Of a DNA stretch of 64,000 bases, positions 25,039 through 32,713 are shown one piece after another. Origin of the DNA: JAKQIM01 sp029557965 (GTDB lineage Bacteria; Chloroflexota; Anaerolineae; Anaerolineales; UBA4823); contig DAOQUL010000009.1 in NCBI GenBank assembly GCA_035341015.1, positions 1-64,000 on the forward strand. The letters are read 5' to 3'. A program made the position numbers and the translations under genes. The first letter of the stretch is position 1; each line of letters starts with the position of its first letter. The notes below the pieces were generated by a model. The model had not been told where the DNA came from and did no database searches. It was given only the letters and a program-made list of their open reading frames with translations.

Positions 25039-25914
25039 TTACTGCTTTGCCTGGAAAAGAACTTGTGTTCCGATCATCACACTCAAGCTCACGAACAAAT
25101 AAGTGTCTATCAATCCTATCCAGGCATTCAGGGCGATCACCCCCGATACGATCGCCAACAAGAGGATAAAACGCCTGATTGGGATTTGCTCATCGCTGAA
25201 TAGGCGAGATATCATGATGGGCAGGAACCTGCGGTTGCGCGGCAAGATCAGGGATGAAACGATGATGAAAAAGCGGATGGCGAACAGGGCGTGGAGTAGA
25301 AAAAAGATGAACGTGGTACCCAATACAAATGCTTCTGGCAGGCTGAAGGTGTTTCGAGATATCATTTCTCCAAAGCCGCTCTGGTATAACATCAAGATCA
25401 GAGAAAACGTGTACCACAAATAAATGATTGCCTTGGTCGCCATCCCTGGCGGTTGCTTGCGCGCTACCAGGTACAGCATCACCCCGGCTGGAACGATCAA
25501 TACAAAAGTTGTTGCCCAGGGATTGGGTCTGCCGCCGCTGATCACCAGCCCCAGCATGACGATCAACTGCACTCCCAATATGGTAATCTCGTTTACGCGC
25601 GGCAGCAGCCCATCCCAGATAACCCCTGCGCCAAATACAAACAGCCCAATGGCGGTATAGAGCATAAAGGGGATGGGCTGGCTGATATCGGCCGATGCGC
25701 CGCTCACCCCCAGGAATTCCAGGATGCCGATCAATGCCGCTGCTCCTAGGCCCAGGACCACAACCGCCCATTGCAGCTTGCGCATGGGGATGCGCTGCCA
25801 ACCTTCAGGGGTGCGCTGCCAAGGAAAAAATTTTTTCCCCTGAGCCTGATCCCAGAGCCAGGCTACTTCTAAAAACATGCCGTAGAGAAATGCAATGAAG
25901 GTGGATACCGTCAT
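25039..25914 (-). CDS. Polytopic membrane protein of unknown function
   Basis: A 291-residue protein with about eight hydrophobic segments, for example FIAFLYGMFLEVAWLW, WAVVVLGLGAAALIGILEFL, FMLYTAIGLFVFGAGVIW and FILLLAIVSGVIALNAWIGL. A charged cytoplasmic loop AQGKKFFPWQRTPEGWQRIP follows the first helix. I do not recognise a family. Its ATG overlaps the stop of the upstream gene in a TCAT/ATGA junction, so the two are translationally coupled. Confidence 0.7.
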   Translation of the reverse strand: MTVSTFIAFLYGMFLEVAWLWDQAQGKKFFPWQRTPEGWQRIPMRKLQWAVVVLGLGAAALIGILEFLGVSGASADISQPIPFMLYTAIGLFVFGAGVIWDGLLPRVNEITILGVQLIVMLGLVISGGRPNPWATTFVLIVPAGVMLYLVARKQPPGMATKAIIYLWYTFSLILMLYQSGFGEMISRNTFSLPEAFVLGTTFIFFLLHALFAIRFFIIVSSLILPRNRRFLPIMISRLFSDEQIPIRRFILLLAIVSGVIALNAWIGLIDTYLFVSLSVMIGTQVLFQAKQ

Positions 25915-26438
25915 TGATGCAGTTCCATCTTAAAGATACTGGAAAAATCCCTGGTGTATCCGATATAAAGAAACTCTGGATGGATGACCATCCAGGCCCA
26001 ACAGATCAAGGCTAGGACGCCATATTCACCCGTAAATGTCCAGTGAAAACGTAATTGGCGGAAATGCTCCTCCAGGACGGGGCGATTTCCATACGGTTCT
26101 GGCAGATAGCGGATGCGTACTTCACTGCCAACGGTCAATCCTGCTACTACCCGCCTGGCGTAGTACTTTAACTCCAGGTAGCCGTGTTCTGGTTTGCCCT
26201 CGTGATTGCTAAATTGAATTAACGCCGTCTTACCGTGTATGTCTAGATGTTGAATGGTGGCGGTGGTAACCTGACCGATCTGTTCCAACTGGTCAACCAA
26301 ACGAAAATGTTCTCCGCCGCGATAAAACAGCTCGAGTACGCATATAATGAACACAATGATCATCATGGGCGAAATCAATGCCATCGCGACATCGACGCCT
26401 CTCCATACATTGCGGAGAAACTTCTTTAGCTTTTGCAC
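25911..26438 (-). CDS. Two-helix membrane protein, possibly DUF3592-like
   Basis: A 175-residue protein with one helix near each end (VAMALISPMMIIVFIICVLE and GEYGVLALICWAWMVIH) and a soluble strand-rich middle (TTATIQHLDIHGKTALIQFS, GLTVGSEVRIRYLPEPYG). A small beta domain with an IRYLPEPYGNRP-like turn between two helices resembles DUF3592 proteins; this is tentative. GTG 26438 has SD AGGGA. It lies one base after the alpha/beta hydrolase stop and overlaps the next gene by 4 bp. Confidence 0.65.
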   Translation of the reverse strand: MQKLKKFLRNVWRGVDVAMALISPMMIIVFIICVLELFYRGGEHFRLVDQLEQIGQVTTATIQHLDIHGKTALIQFSNHEGKPEHGYLELKYYARRVVAGLTVGSEVRIRYLPEPYGNRPVLEEHFRQLRFHWTFTGEYGVLALICWAWMVIHPEFLYIGYTRDFSSIFKMELHQ

Positions 26439-26439
26439 A

Positions 26440-27306
26440 TTAACGTTCCCTAAAAAATTTCAACACTGCCTGGCAGGCCGGCTGTGGGTCGAGCAGCCAG
26501 CCGTAGGGATGTTCCCAGCCGGGGAGCACGGTGATCTGGCCTTGGGCGGCTAAGGCGCACAGGCTCTCTATGGCAGCCATCTCACGCGGGTTTTCTAGCT
26601 CGCCGAGCAAGATCAATAGAGGGCACTGCACTTTGGGGTAGTAATCCTCGAAGCGGCAGTGAAAATAGCTTTGCATGTAGCTCAGCATGGCTTGCTTTGC
26701 AAAGCCTTTGGTGTATTGACCGTCTGCTGCCTGGTAAGCGCCGTAGCGCACGGCGGCCTCGATATACTCATTCCACCAGCCGTACTTTTCGAAGACCTGG
26801 CGGCGATTCTCGACCAGGGACTCGATGGAGGGGAAGGTTGGCTCTGGGGCGGTCTGCATCTGCGCCAGCTCGCGAGCCACGTGGGCCTCGAATTCTTCCT
26901 GTGTGCCCTCCCAGGCGCTGTAGGGGCCGTATTCGCTGCACAGGGCGCCTTCGCAGACCAGGGAGCGTACTTTTTCGGGGTAATTGGCAGCCAGGCTGAG
27001 GCCCACTTCGGCGCCCAGCGAGCTGCCCACGATGTGGGCCTGCTCGAGGCCGAGAGACTGCATGACACCCAGCACGTCCCGCGCCATCTCGTCGATTTGG
27101 TAGCCGGCCGGCGGCCGGTCAGACTTGCCGTGCCCGCGCAGGTCAACCAGGAGCAGACGGTAGCACTCCCTGAAATAGGGCAGGGCGCGCTGCCACATCA
27201 TCAAGTTGGTGCCGCTGAAATGCAGGAAGATGATGGCCTCGCCGGGGTGAGGGTAGTCCTGGACCTGCAATGCGATGTGGTTGGTTCGGATGCGCCTGGC
27301 TTGCAT
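26440..27306 (-). CDS. Alpha/beta hydrolase
   Basis: A 288-residue soluble hydrolase. Visible landmarks are IIFLHFSGTNLMMW (oxyanion loop), LVDLRGHGKSDRPPAGY, the nucleophile elbow IVGSSLGAEVGLSLA and the C-terminal histidine in WEHPYGW. An acid lies in LLGELENPRE. The fold matches the MhpC/haloalkane-dehalogenase-like group; substrate is unknown. ATG 27306 has SD AAGGA. It heads a three-gene overlapping set with two membrane proteins, which may hint at a lipid-like substrate (inference). Confidence 0.85.
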   Translation of the reverse strand: MQARRIRTNHIALQVQDYPHPGEAIIFLHFSGTNLMMWQRALPYFRECYRLLLVDLRGHGKSDRPPAGYQIDEMARDVLGVMQSLGLEQAHIVGSSLGAEVGLSLAANYPEKVRSLVCEGALCSEYGPYSAWEGTQEEFEAHVARELAQMQTAPEPTFPSIESLVENRRQVFEKYGWWNEYIEAAVRYGAYQAADGQYTKGFAKQAMLSYMQSYFHCRFEDYYPKVQCPLLILLGELENPREMAAIESLCALAAQGQITVLPGWEHPYGWLLDPQPACQAVLKFFRER

Positions 27307-27323
27307 GGTGGTTTTTCCTTTGA

Positions 27324-27737
27324 TCAGCCGAAGGATACGCTGTCCACATCGGCCAGGATGGTGGCCATTTTCAGCAGGTCCTTTTGATAGCCATGCAAGA
27401 CCGGCTCTAACGTCTCGATGCCCTGGATCAGCACGCGGGGCAGCATCACCGGCAGAGATGCGCGCGGCATGACCTGCCGGATGCCGTATTCGATGAAACG
27501 CTTCAGGTATTCAAACTTGCCGTCTTCCGCCGGGGAGTCCGGTTGATCGCTGAACAGGGCCACTTCTTCATGTTTCTGGCGGCCCGTGGGGGGCTGTCCA
27601 ATGGCGATGATCTTGGGTTTATCGCCCAGGGATACGTAGAGGCGGGTGGGCAGGCTGACCGAGTTCTCCTGCATCGAGAAGGTGAAGGCCTCGGGGGTAA
27701 CATGGACTACGATTTGGGATTTTAGTTTATTGAACAT
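27324..27737 (-). CDS. Hypothetical protein, weak resemblance to MreB N-terminus
   Basis: A 137-residue soluble protein I do not firmly recognise. The first 45 residues (MFNKLKSQIVVHVTPEAFTF then VSLPTRLYVSLGDKPKIIAIG) have the strand spacing of the actin-fold subdomain IA of MreB-like proteins, but the nucleotide-binding Asp-Leu-Gly-Thr is absent. The C-terminal half is helical. ATG 27737 has SD AGGAAATGCT. It stands 17 bp upstream of the alpha/beta hydrolase gene on the same strand. Confidence 0.6.
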   Translation of the reverse strand: MFNKLKSQIVVHVTPEAFTFSMQENSVSLPTRLYVSLGDKPKIIAIGQPPTGRQKHEEVALFSDQPDSPAEDGKFEYLKRFIEYGIRQVMPRASLPVMLPRVLIQGIETLEPVLHGYQKDLLKMATILADVDSVSFG

Positions 27738-27754
27738 AGCATTTCCTGAGCATC

Positions 27755-27760
27755 ATTATA
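27755..27760 (-). promoter_or_regulatory. Possible -10 element for the 27324-27737 gene
   Basis: TATAAT on the minus strand 17 bases before the ATG; the -35 region is weak (TTACAG at 18 bp). It may drive the set running down to 25039. Confidence 0.35.
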
Positions 27761-27813
27761 GCCGCTTTTAAAACTATTCTGTAATGAGGCAGATGGCGGT
27801 ATAGATAGGGTGA

Positions 27814-28503
27814 TCACAGTACGGGTTTCATGACCATCAGCCCGTCTCTTTTTTCGACCTGCATGGCAAAGTCAAAGCGGTCGATGGCGAGGCAGTGCTC
27901 TAGATCAGAGGCCGGGAAATCAGGCTCGTCTTCATTCATGAATACCTGCCCGGCAGGAGAGCTGCGCACGCGTTGGATGATGGCGGCCGTATCAGGCTGC
28001 TGGCCCTTGAGCAAGGCCTCGATATAGTCGGCGCAGGCAGCGTCCTCATCACCCCAGGCGGGCGGCCTTTGGCCGGTGATGACGAAGGTCAGGCAGGCAT
28101 GTTGGGCGGCGTGCCACCTGATCCATTTGGCAGTGGCACCGGCACAGCACAGGCTGCTGGCGAGGAGGAGGCCGGCGTTCTGGCTGCGCACAATGCCTTG
28201 GGTGCCGGCGCTGGTGCGCTGGATGAGCTGCCGTGCGTGCAGATCTTGCCGGGCAATGAGGGTGGGCGAGTTGCCAAAGTCGAAGCCGGGGATGGGCAGG
28301 CCGTTCACTTCGCCCATCAGCAGGGCATGCGGGAAGCGCTGTTTGAGGGCCAGGGCTTCTTCCACGCTGCCGGTGAGCAGGATGCTCTGCGCACCGGCCC
28401 CAAAGGCGTAGGCCGCGGTGGAGAAAGCGCGCAACACGTCGATGGCAACGACGATCCCGGAGGCGGTTCCGCAGGTAGCTAAGGAGGCGCGCTCGAATTC
28501 CAT
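27814..28503 (-). CDS. comB: 2-phosphosulfolactate phosphatase-like protein
   Basis: A 229-residue member of the ComB family. The conserved N-terminal block IVVAIDVLRAFSTAAYAFGA, then LLMGEVNGLPIPGFDFGNSP and TSAGTQGIV, are characteristic. ComB removes phosphate from 2-phospho-3-sulfolactate in coenzyme M biosynthesis, but many bacteria that make no coenzyme M carry the family, so the physiological substrate here is uncertain. No other coenzyme M or sulfolactate gene is seen in the window. Start ATG 28503 lies 6 bp after the HXXEE protein stop. Confidence 0.85.
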   Translation of the reverse strand: MEFERASLATCGTASGIVVAIDVLRAFSTAAYAFGAGAQSILLTGSVEEALALKQRFPHALLMGEVNGLPIPGFDFGNSPTLIARQDLHARQLIQRTSAGTQGIVRSQNAGLLLASSLCCAGATAKWIRWHAAQHACLTFVITGQRPPAWGDEDAACADYIEALLKGQQPDTAAIIQRVRSSPAGQVFMNEDEPDFPASDLEHCLAIDRFDFAMQVEKRDGLMVMKPVL

Positions 28504-28509
28504 GGCCGT

Positions 28510-29064
28510 TCAGCGCACCAGGAAATTGAGCAATCTGTGGTAGATGCCCTCGCCTAGCCGGTGCATGACCAGGATGAAGGGGATCATGGCAAGCAAGCCG
28601 ATGAGGGCGTAGATCAACAGGGCGGGGTAATCCACCAGGCCGTCAGACAGGAAGCGCCCAAGAACCAGAAATCCATAGGGGATGACGATGAGGAGCGAGG
28701 TAATGACGGCAGGGATATACCTGCGCATGAAGATGGCCTGGCCGAGGTGCATGAAGCCGTGCAAGAAAAACAGGCTGACGGCGGCCAGGAAGATGGAATA
28801 CTGGGCGTACTGCGCGGCCAGGAAGGAGGCAAGGCTGGTGAGGGTGAAGATGAGGCTGATGGGCAGGGCAAATTGAGGGGTGGATTTGGTGACAATGGCC
28901 TGGAGCTGCTTTTCAAAAAAGGCGGGGACCCGGTTGTGCAGGCGGCCCATGATGGTGGTGGCATTCTTCTTCAACCAGGGTTCGAAGAAGATGATCTCCT
29001 CGAAATCATGCAGGATGAAGGCGATTGGGAAAAGCCAGATGAGGGTGGTGGTATCAAAGGGCAT
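28510..29064 (-). CDS. HXXEE domain membrane protein
   Basis: A 184-residue polytopic protein with the family signature HDFEE in FPIAFILHDFEEIIFFEPWL and the second conserved spot FFLHGFMHLGQAI. About four to five helices follow the usual HXXEE layout. The His and Glu residues could bind a metal within the membrane, but no function is established. ATG 29064 has SD AAAGGAAAT. Confidence 0.8.
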   Translation of the reverse strand: MPFDTTTLIWLFPIAFILHDFEEIIFFEPWLKKNATTIMGRLHNRVPAFFEKQLQAIVTKSTPQFALPISLIFTLTSLASFLAAQYAQYSIFLAAVSLFFLHGFMHLGQAIFMRRYIPAVITSLLIVIPYGFLVLGRFLSDGLVDYPALLIYALIGLLAMIPFILVMHRLGEGIYHRLLNFLVR

Positions 29065-29076
29065 GCCGTATTTCCT

Positions 29077-29676
29077 TTATCTGTTTGGCGGGCCTGGCTT
29101 CCAATCCGTCAGCCCATCTGGGGGGTGGCGGGTGAGCCAGGTTTTGAACTGCTCCAGGCTGCGCACACCGTCATCGAGCACGGCGCGGTAGATGTGGATG
29201 GATGGGCAGTGCAGGGTGGTATCCAGCAGGGCTTGTTCTTTGATCTCCAGGATGGCCTGGCGGGTTTCGGGGGTCAGGGCGCGCCGCAGCGGCTCGACCA
29301 GGGCGGCAGAAGTGGGCCCGGGGTGGTCGCTGTGTACAGACCACATATCGATCTTCCAGTTCAGCCCGTCCTCATCCAGGTAGCGTAATTGCCAATAAAG
29401 GCCCATATCGGGGCCGTGAAGTTGGTTTGAAAAGCGGGCACTGTGCACGTGCGGGTTGAGGGCACAGGCGCGCAGCACCTCAAAGCCGTCTTCGATGTGC
29501 AGCTCGTCACAGTATATCTCGAGGTCGATATCGGGGGCCACCAGCAGGCCGTAGGCGGCAGCACCCACCAGCACGGGTTTACCGAAGGCGTTCCATTGTT
29601 GGATGAGCTCAAGCTGGGTCAGGATGTGGCGGGCAACGAGCAGGCGGTCGTGGGCGCGTGTGATGAGCGTAGACAT
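29077..29676 (-). CDS. Nucleotidyltransferase-fold protein
   Basis: A 199-residue protein. The motif VLVGAAAYGLLVAPDIDLEI fits the pol-beta-type nucleotidyltransferase pattern (G-S/A...D-x-D) with metal ligands in DIDLE. A third carboxylate may be in WKIDMWSV. Such proteins include aminoglycoside-type and minimal nucleotidyltransferases; the serine of the usual G-S is Ala here. It lies 12 bp before the HXXEE gene. Substrate unknown. Confidence 0.7.
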   Translation of the reverse strand: MSTLITRAHDRLLVARHILTQLELIQQWNAFGKPVLVGAAAYGLLVAPDIDLEIYCDELHIEDGFEVLRACALNPHVHSARFSNQLHGPDMGLYWQLRYLDEDGLNWKIDMWSVHSDHPGPTSAALVEPLRRALTPETRQAILEIKEQALLDTTLHCPSIHIYRAVLDDGVRSLEQFKTWLTRHPPDGLTDWKPGPPNR

Positions 29677-29735
29677 TGTTCCATCCTATCAATGGCGTTA
29701 TGATTTTTGGGAAATACCTGGCAATTTTCTACCCG

Positions 29736-30137
29736 TCAGGATAGAAGTTTCTGTAGCCTCAAGAAATCCTCGGTCTTGGCGACGCGCAGCGCCCGCCTGA
29801 TGAACGGTGGAAAGGCTTGCAGTGCGATCTCTGGATCAATGAATTCCGGCTGGGTCAGGGTATATTCCTGGTTCTTCCATCGTAATGTGCAGCCCCCATG
29901 GGCCAGTACATTGGCGCACCAATCTACCTTTTTGCCATAGGTCAGCGCAATGACAAACCCCTGCCCGCTTGGCTCGGCGATGATGGGGATCTGGTAGCGC
30001 TTGCCAGTCTTGCGCCCGGTGTGGCCCAAGATGGCAAAATGGCCAAAGCTTTTCCCTGCAATGTGGATCAGGAGCTTATTGGTAACATGCTTGTTGAAGA
30101 CTCGGACACGATCGCGGATGGCTTGTTTAAGGGTCAT
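29736..30137 (-). CDS. Deazaflavin (F420)-dependent nitroreductase family protein
   Basis: A 133-residue split-barrel protein of the Ddn family. Diagnostic segments are FAILGHTGRKTGKRYQIPII, GFVIALTYGKKVDWCANVLA and the strand TLRWKNQEYTL. Relatives bind F420 or flavin and reduce quinones or nitro compounds. Chloroflexota often have F420, which fits, but no F420 biosynthesis gene is seen here. The gene is downstream of a hairpin-bounded 273-bp gap. Confidence 0.85.
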   Translation of the reverse strand: MTLKQAIRDRVRVFNKHVTNKLLIHIAGKSFGHFAILGHTGRKTGKRYQIPIIAEPSGQGFVIALTYGKKVDWCANVLAHGGCTLRWKNQEYTLTQPEFIDPEIALQAFPPFIRRALRVAKTEDFLRLQKLLS

Positions 30138-30191
30138 ATCATTGCTTTGCTCACAGCCAGTTGATGGCGGCTTGCCTTACCTGCTGAAGAA

Positions 30192-30211
30192 CAGCACCCA
30201 CCAGGGTGCTG
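30192..30211. repeat. Short perfect hairpin in the 30138-30410 gap
   Basis: CAGCACCC and GGGTGCTG separated by ACCA. No T-run follows on either strand. Apart from this and the hairpin at 30361-30399, I see nothing recognisable in the 273-bp gap. Confidence 0.4.
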
Positions 30212-30360
30212 CCTGGCCGTTCACCGGTGGGCATAGGAGGCTATCTAGGTCAGGGAAGCACTTAACAAATCCAATCTCGTCGCCCATCTGCCAGTAATTT
30301 TGAGTGGCGTTGACTGCCAGCACCAAGTTTGTATTCAATTATACGGCAATTAAGGGGTTT

Positions 30361-30399
30361 GGGGTGTGAACAGGTAGTGAAACTACCTGTTCACACCCC
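30361..30399 (-). terminator. Strong hairpin after the SDR gene
   Basis: A perfect 17-bp stem (30361-30377 with 30383-30399) and loop TGAAA stand 11 bp past the SDR stop codon. No U-tract follows, so termination would rely on hairpin strength or Rho; it may instead stabilise the mRNA end. Confidence 0.6.
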
Positions 30400-30410
30400 G
30401 CATGTTTCGC

Positions 30411-31175
30411 TTACACGGCTTTCCAGCCGGCGTCGGCGGGAATGATGGCGCCATTGATCATGGTCGATTCGTCTGAGGCCAGGAAGAGGGCCAGGTTGGC
30501 AATGTCACCCGCTTCCAAGAAGCCAGGAATGAGGGTGGCAAAGGCGTGGGCGCGGGCTGAACCAGCAGGAGAGATCTTCTCGGGGGGCATGGTCTCGCCG
30601 ATGTTGGTCTTGGTGCCGCCGGCGGCGATGGCATTGCAGCGAATGTTCTGCTGGGCATACATCCAGGCGGTGTTCTTGGTCAGCCCCACCAGCCCATGTT
30701 TTGAGACGGTGTAGGCTGCACCGGCTGCGCCACCGCTGATGCCGGCTGTGGAGGCCACGTTGATGATCGAGCCGCCGCCTTGTTTGAGCATGTGCGGGAT
30801 AGCCCGGCGGCTGGTGAACATGGGGCCATCTAAGTTGATGCCCAAAACACGCCGCCAGATTTCGTCGGGCATATCGCCCACGCCGTGCATGTAATCCATC
30901 ACGCCGGCATTGTTGACCAGGATATCGATCCGTCCATAGGTCTCGATGGCCTTGTCAACCAGGCCTTCAGCAGCCGCCTGGTCGGCAATATTCCCCTCGA
31001 CACCAATAATGGCGCCGCCATCTTTTTGGATCTTTTCGACCGCGATTTTCAACCGTTCTGCATTCCAATCCGCCGCTACAACCTGAGCGCCTTCGCGGGC
31101 GAATAATTCGGCGATGGCAAGTCCCATGCCAGACGCCGCACCGGTGATGACCGCAACTTTATTTTGTAAACGCAT
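30411..31175 (-). CDS. Short-chain dehydrogenase/reductase (classical SDR)
   Basis: A 254-residue NAD(P)-dependent oxidoreductase. The cofactor motif is TGAASGMGLA, the NNAG motif is ILVNNAGVMDY, and the catalytic set includes Ser in NVASTAGISGG with Tyr and Lys in AYTVSKHGLVG. The C-terminal INGAIIPADAGWKAV is typical for FabG/glucose-1-dehydrogenase relatives. The acidic residue after strand 2 (AADWNAERL) suggests NAD preference. ATG 31175 has SD AAAGGAGA. Substrate is unknown. Confidence 0.88.
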   Translation of the reverse strand: MRLQNKVAVITGAASGMGLAIAELFAREGAQVVAADWNAERLKIAVEKIQKDGGAIIGVEGNIADQAAAEGLVDKAIETYGRIDILVNNAGVMDYMHGVGDMPDEIWRRVLGINLDGPMFTSRRAIPHMLKQGGGSIINVASTAGISGGAAGAAYTVSKHGLVGLTKNTAWMYAQQNIRCNAIAAGGTKTNIGETMPPEKISPAGSARAHAFATLIPGFLEAGDIANLALFLASDESTMINGAIIPADAGWKAV

Positions 31176-31243
31176 GGTAAGTCTCCTTTACAAGAGCTTT
31201 CTCTGTTCACCCCTCGCCATTCAACCGGTGAGAGGTGTTAAAT

Positions 31244-31257
31244 TGTGAAATATCACA
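31244..31257. promoter_or_regulatory. Operator-like inverted repeat upstream of the SDR gene
   Basis: TGTGA-AATA-TCACA, 69 bp before the SDR start codon in an A/T-rich 215-bp gap. The symmetry and half-site resemble CRP/FNR-family sites but with a 4-bp centre. A regulator cannot be assigned from one copy. Confidence 0.3.
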
Positions 31258-31390
31258 CTAACGATTAGGATTTTACCATGTTTTGGTTAATATGCGATTA
31301 GAGATAATAATAGTCTTATTAAGAACTGGGGGAAGCTCCGCCCGCCAGGAGAAACAGCGCAGGTAGACCATGCGGCTGATAGATTGCTGT

Positions 31391-32251
31391 TTATAAATAC
31401 AGGGCAGCTAAAACGGCCACAAAGAGGGCGATGCTGATGTAGCTATTGATGTTGAAGAAGGCCAGGTTGATCTTGGTAAGGTCATGGGGCTTGACCAGGG
31501 CGTGCTCCCAGGTGAGCAGGGCCGCGGTGATGAGCACGCCTAACCAGTAAGGCCAGGCCAGGTGCATGGCCCAGCCCAGGGCGGCGAGCAGCAAGGCGGT
31601 GGCAACGTGGCAGACGGCAGACAGGCGCAAGGCAAAGGCTGGCCCAAAGCGGGCCGGGATGGAATAGAGACGGTCGCGGCGGTCGGGCTCAATGTCCTGG
31701 CAGGCGTAGATCAGGTCAAAGCCGCCGATCCACAGGGTGACGGTGGCGGTGAGCAGCCAGGCGGGCAGGTCGGCGGGGGTGAAGAGGCTGCCGCGCACCG
31801 CGGCCCAGGCCCCAGCCGGAGCCAGGCCATCGGTAAAGCCCAGGATGAAGTGCGAGAGCCAGGTGAAGCGCTTGGTGAAGGAGTAGCCCAGCAAGAAGAG
31901 CAGCGCGCCGGGCAAGAGGCGAAAGGGCAAGGGGCCGAGCATCCAGGCAGAGAAAGCCAGCAGAAGGGCGGCGGCGAGCACCCCTGCCCAGGCGGTGCGG
32001 GTTGAAATGGCGCCGGTGACCAGTGGTCGCCCGGCGGTGCGCGGGTTGCGGGCATCGATGGCGCGGTCGGCCAGGCGGTTGAAGCCCATGGCCAGGGTGC
32101 GGGCGGCCGCCATAGCCAGGGTGATCCAGATGAACTGGGGCCAGGTGGGCCAGCCGCCAGCCGCCAACAGCATGCCCAGGTAGGCAAAGGGCAGGGCAAA
32201 GATGGTGTGTTCGAACTTGATCAATTCAAAGAAATCGCGCAGGGCTTTCAT
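31391..32251 (-). CDS. UbiA-family prenyltransferase (probable menaquinone pathway, MqnP-like)
   Basis: A 286-residue integral membrane enzyme with about eight or nine helices that attaches a polyprenyl chain to an aromatic acid. The first Asp-rich motif is NRLADRAIDARNPRTAGRPL and the second is DLIYACQDIEPDRRDRLYSI, both with the aspartates needed for Mg-diphosphate binding. The neighbouring ubiD-type decarboxylase points to a quinone pathway; the futalosine route uses the same pair of steps, but no mqnA-E gene lies in the window. It diverges from the GreA-like gene. The start ATG 32251 lies about 9 bp from a TATAAT, so the transcript may be nearly leaderless. Confidence 0.88.
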   Translation of the reverse strand: MKALRDFFELIKFEHTIFALPFAYLGMLLAAGGWPTWPQFIWITLAMAAARTLAMGFNRLADRAIDARNPRTAGRPLVTGAISTRTAWAGVLAAALLLAFSAWMLGPLPFRLLPGALLFLLGYSFTKRFTWLSHFILGFTDGLAPAGAWAAVRGSLFTPADLPAWLLTATVTLWIGGFDLIYACQDIEPDRRDRLYSIPARFGPAFALRLSAVCHVATALLLAALGWAMHLAWPYWLGVLITAALLTWEHALVKPHDLTKINLAFFNINSYISIALFVAVLAALYL

Positions 32252-32259
32252 GGGGAAGG

Positions 32260-32289
32260 ATTATAATGGAAAAGTGGAGGTAGATGCAA
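32260..32289. promoter_or_regulatory. Overlapping divergent -10 elements
   Basis: ATTATAAT at 32260-32267 reads TATAAT on both strands. Minus: -35 TTGCAT (32289-32284), 18-bp spacer, -10 32265-32260, start near the prenyltransferase ATG. Plus: -10 at 32262-32267, start near 32274, just before SD GGAGG and the ATG 32289 of the GreA-like gene. No good plus-strand -35 is seen. Confidence 0.4.
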
Positions 32290-32690
32290 TGAAGGCGAAT
32301 GTGGGCTGTCATGTAGAGATTGAGCTGCTGGGCGCCGAGGGGAATGAGAAGATGGCATTCGACATTGTGCCAGACCAGGCGGCGGATTTTGCCGCCGGGC
32401 TGCTGGGGGTGAGCACCCCGCTGGCACAGGCACTGCTGGGGCATGCGGCAGGCAGCCAGGTGCCCTACGCCATGCATGATATCCGGGCGGTGCGCATCCT
32501 GGCGGTCAGCCCTGCCCAAGAGGTGGGTGCCGAGGCGGCTGAGAAGCGGCGGGCAGAGGCTGAACGGGCGGCGCGCCAGGCGCAGCGCGACAGCGCGATC
32601 AGTTTTGCATCCTCCTTCAGCGGCAAGTGGGGCGATTATGACCCGGCGGGGATGGAAGGGTGGGAGGAAGAGAAAGAAAGCAACGACTGA
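32289..32690 (+). CDS. GreA/GreB C-terminal-domain-like protein
   Basis: A 133-residue protein. The segment VEIELLGAEGNEKMAFDIVP through VSTPLAQALLGHAAGSQVPY matches the FKBP-like C-terminal domain of GreA/GreB and Rnk (motif I-S-x-x-S-P-x-x-x-A-L-L-G). The N-terminal coiled coil that enters the polymerase channel is missing; instead a charged Ala/Glu/Arg helix and acidic tail follow. It may bind RNA polymerase without cleavage activity, as Rnk does (inference). ATG 32289 has SD GGAGG; an ATG at 32250 would overlap the divergent gene's start codon. Confidence 0.7.
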   Translation: MKANVGCHVEIELLGAEGNEKMAFDIVPDQAADFAAGLLGVSTPLAQALLGHAAGSQVPYAMHDIRAVRILAVSPAQEVGAEAAEKRRAEAERAARQAQRDSAISFASSFSGKWGDYDPAGMEGWEEEKESND

Positions 32691-32713
32691 AGTTGTACCT
32701 ACGATGAGGGGGG

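Noticed and set aside
30192..30211. Terminator at the hairpin CAGCACCC/GGGTGCTG
   Set aside because: No U-tract on either strand and no gene end beside it; kept only as a repeat.
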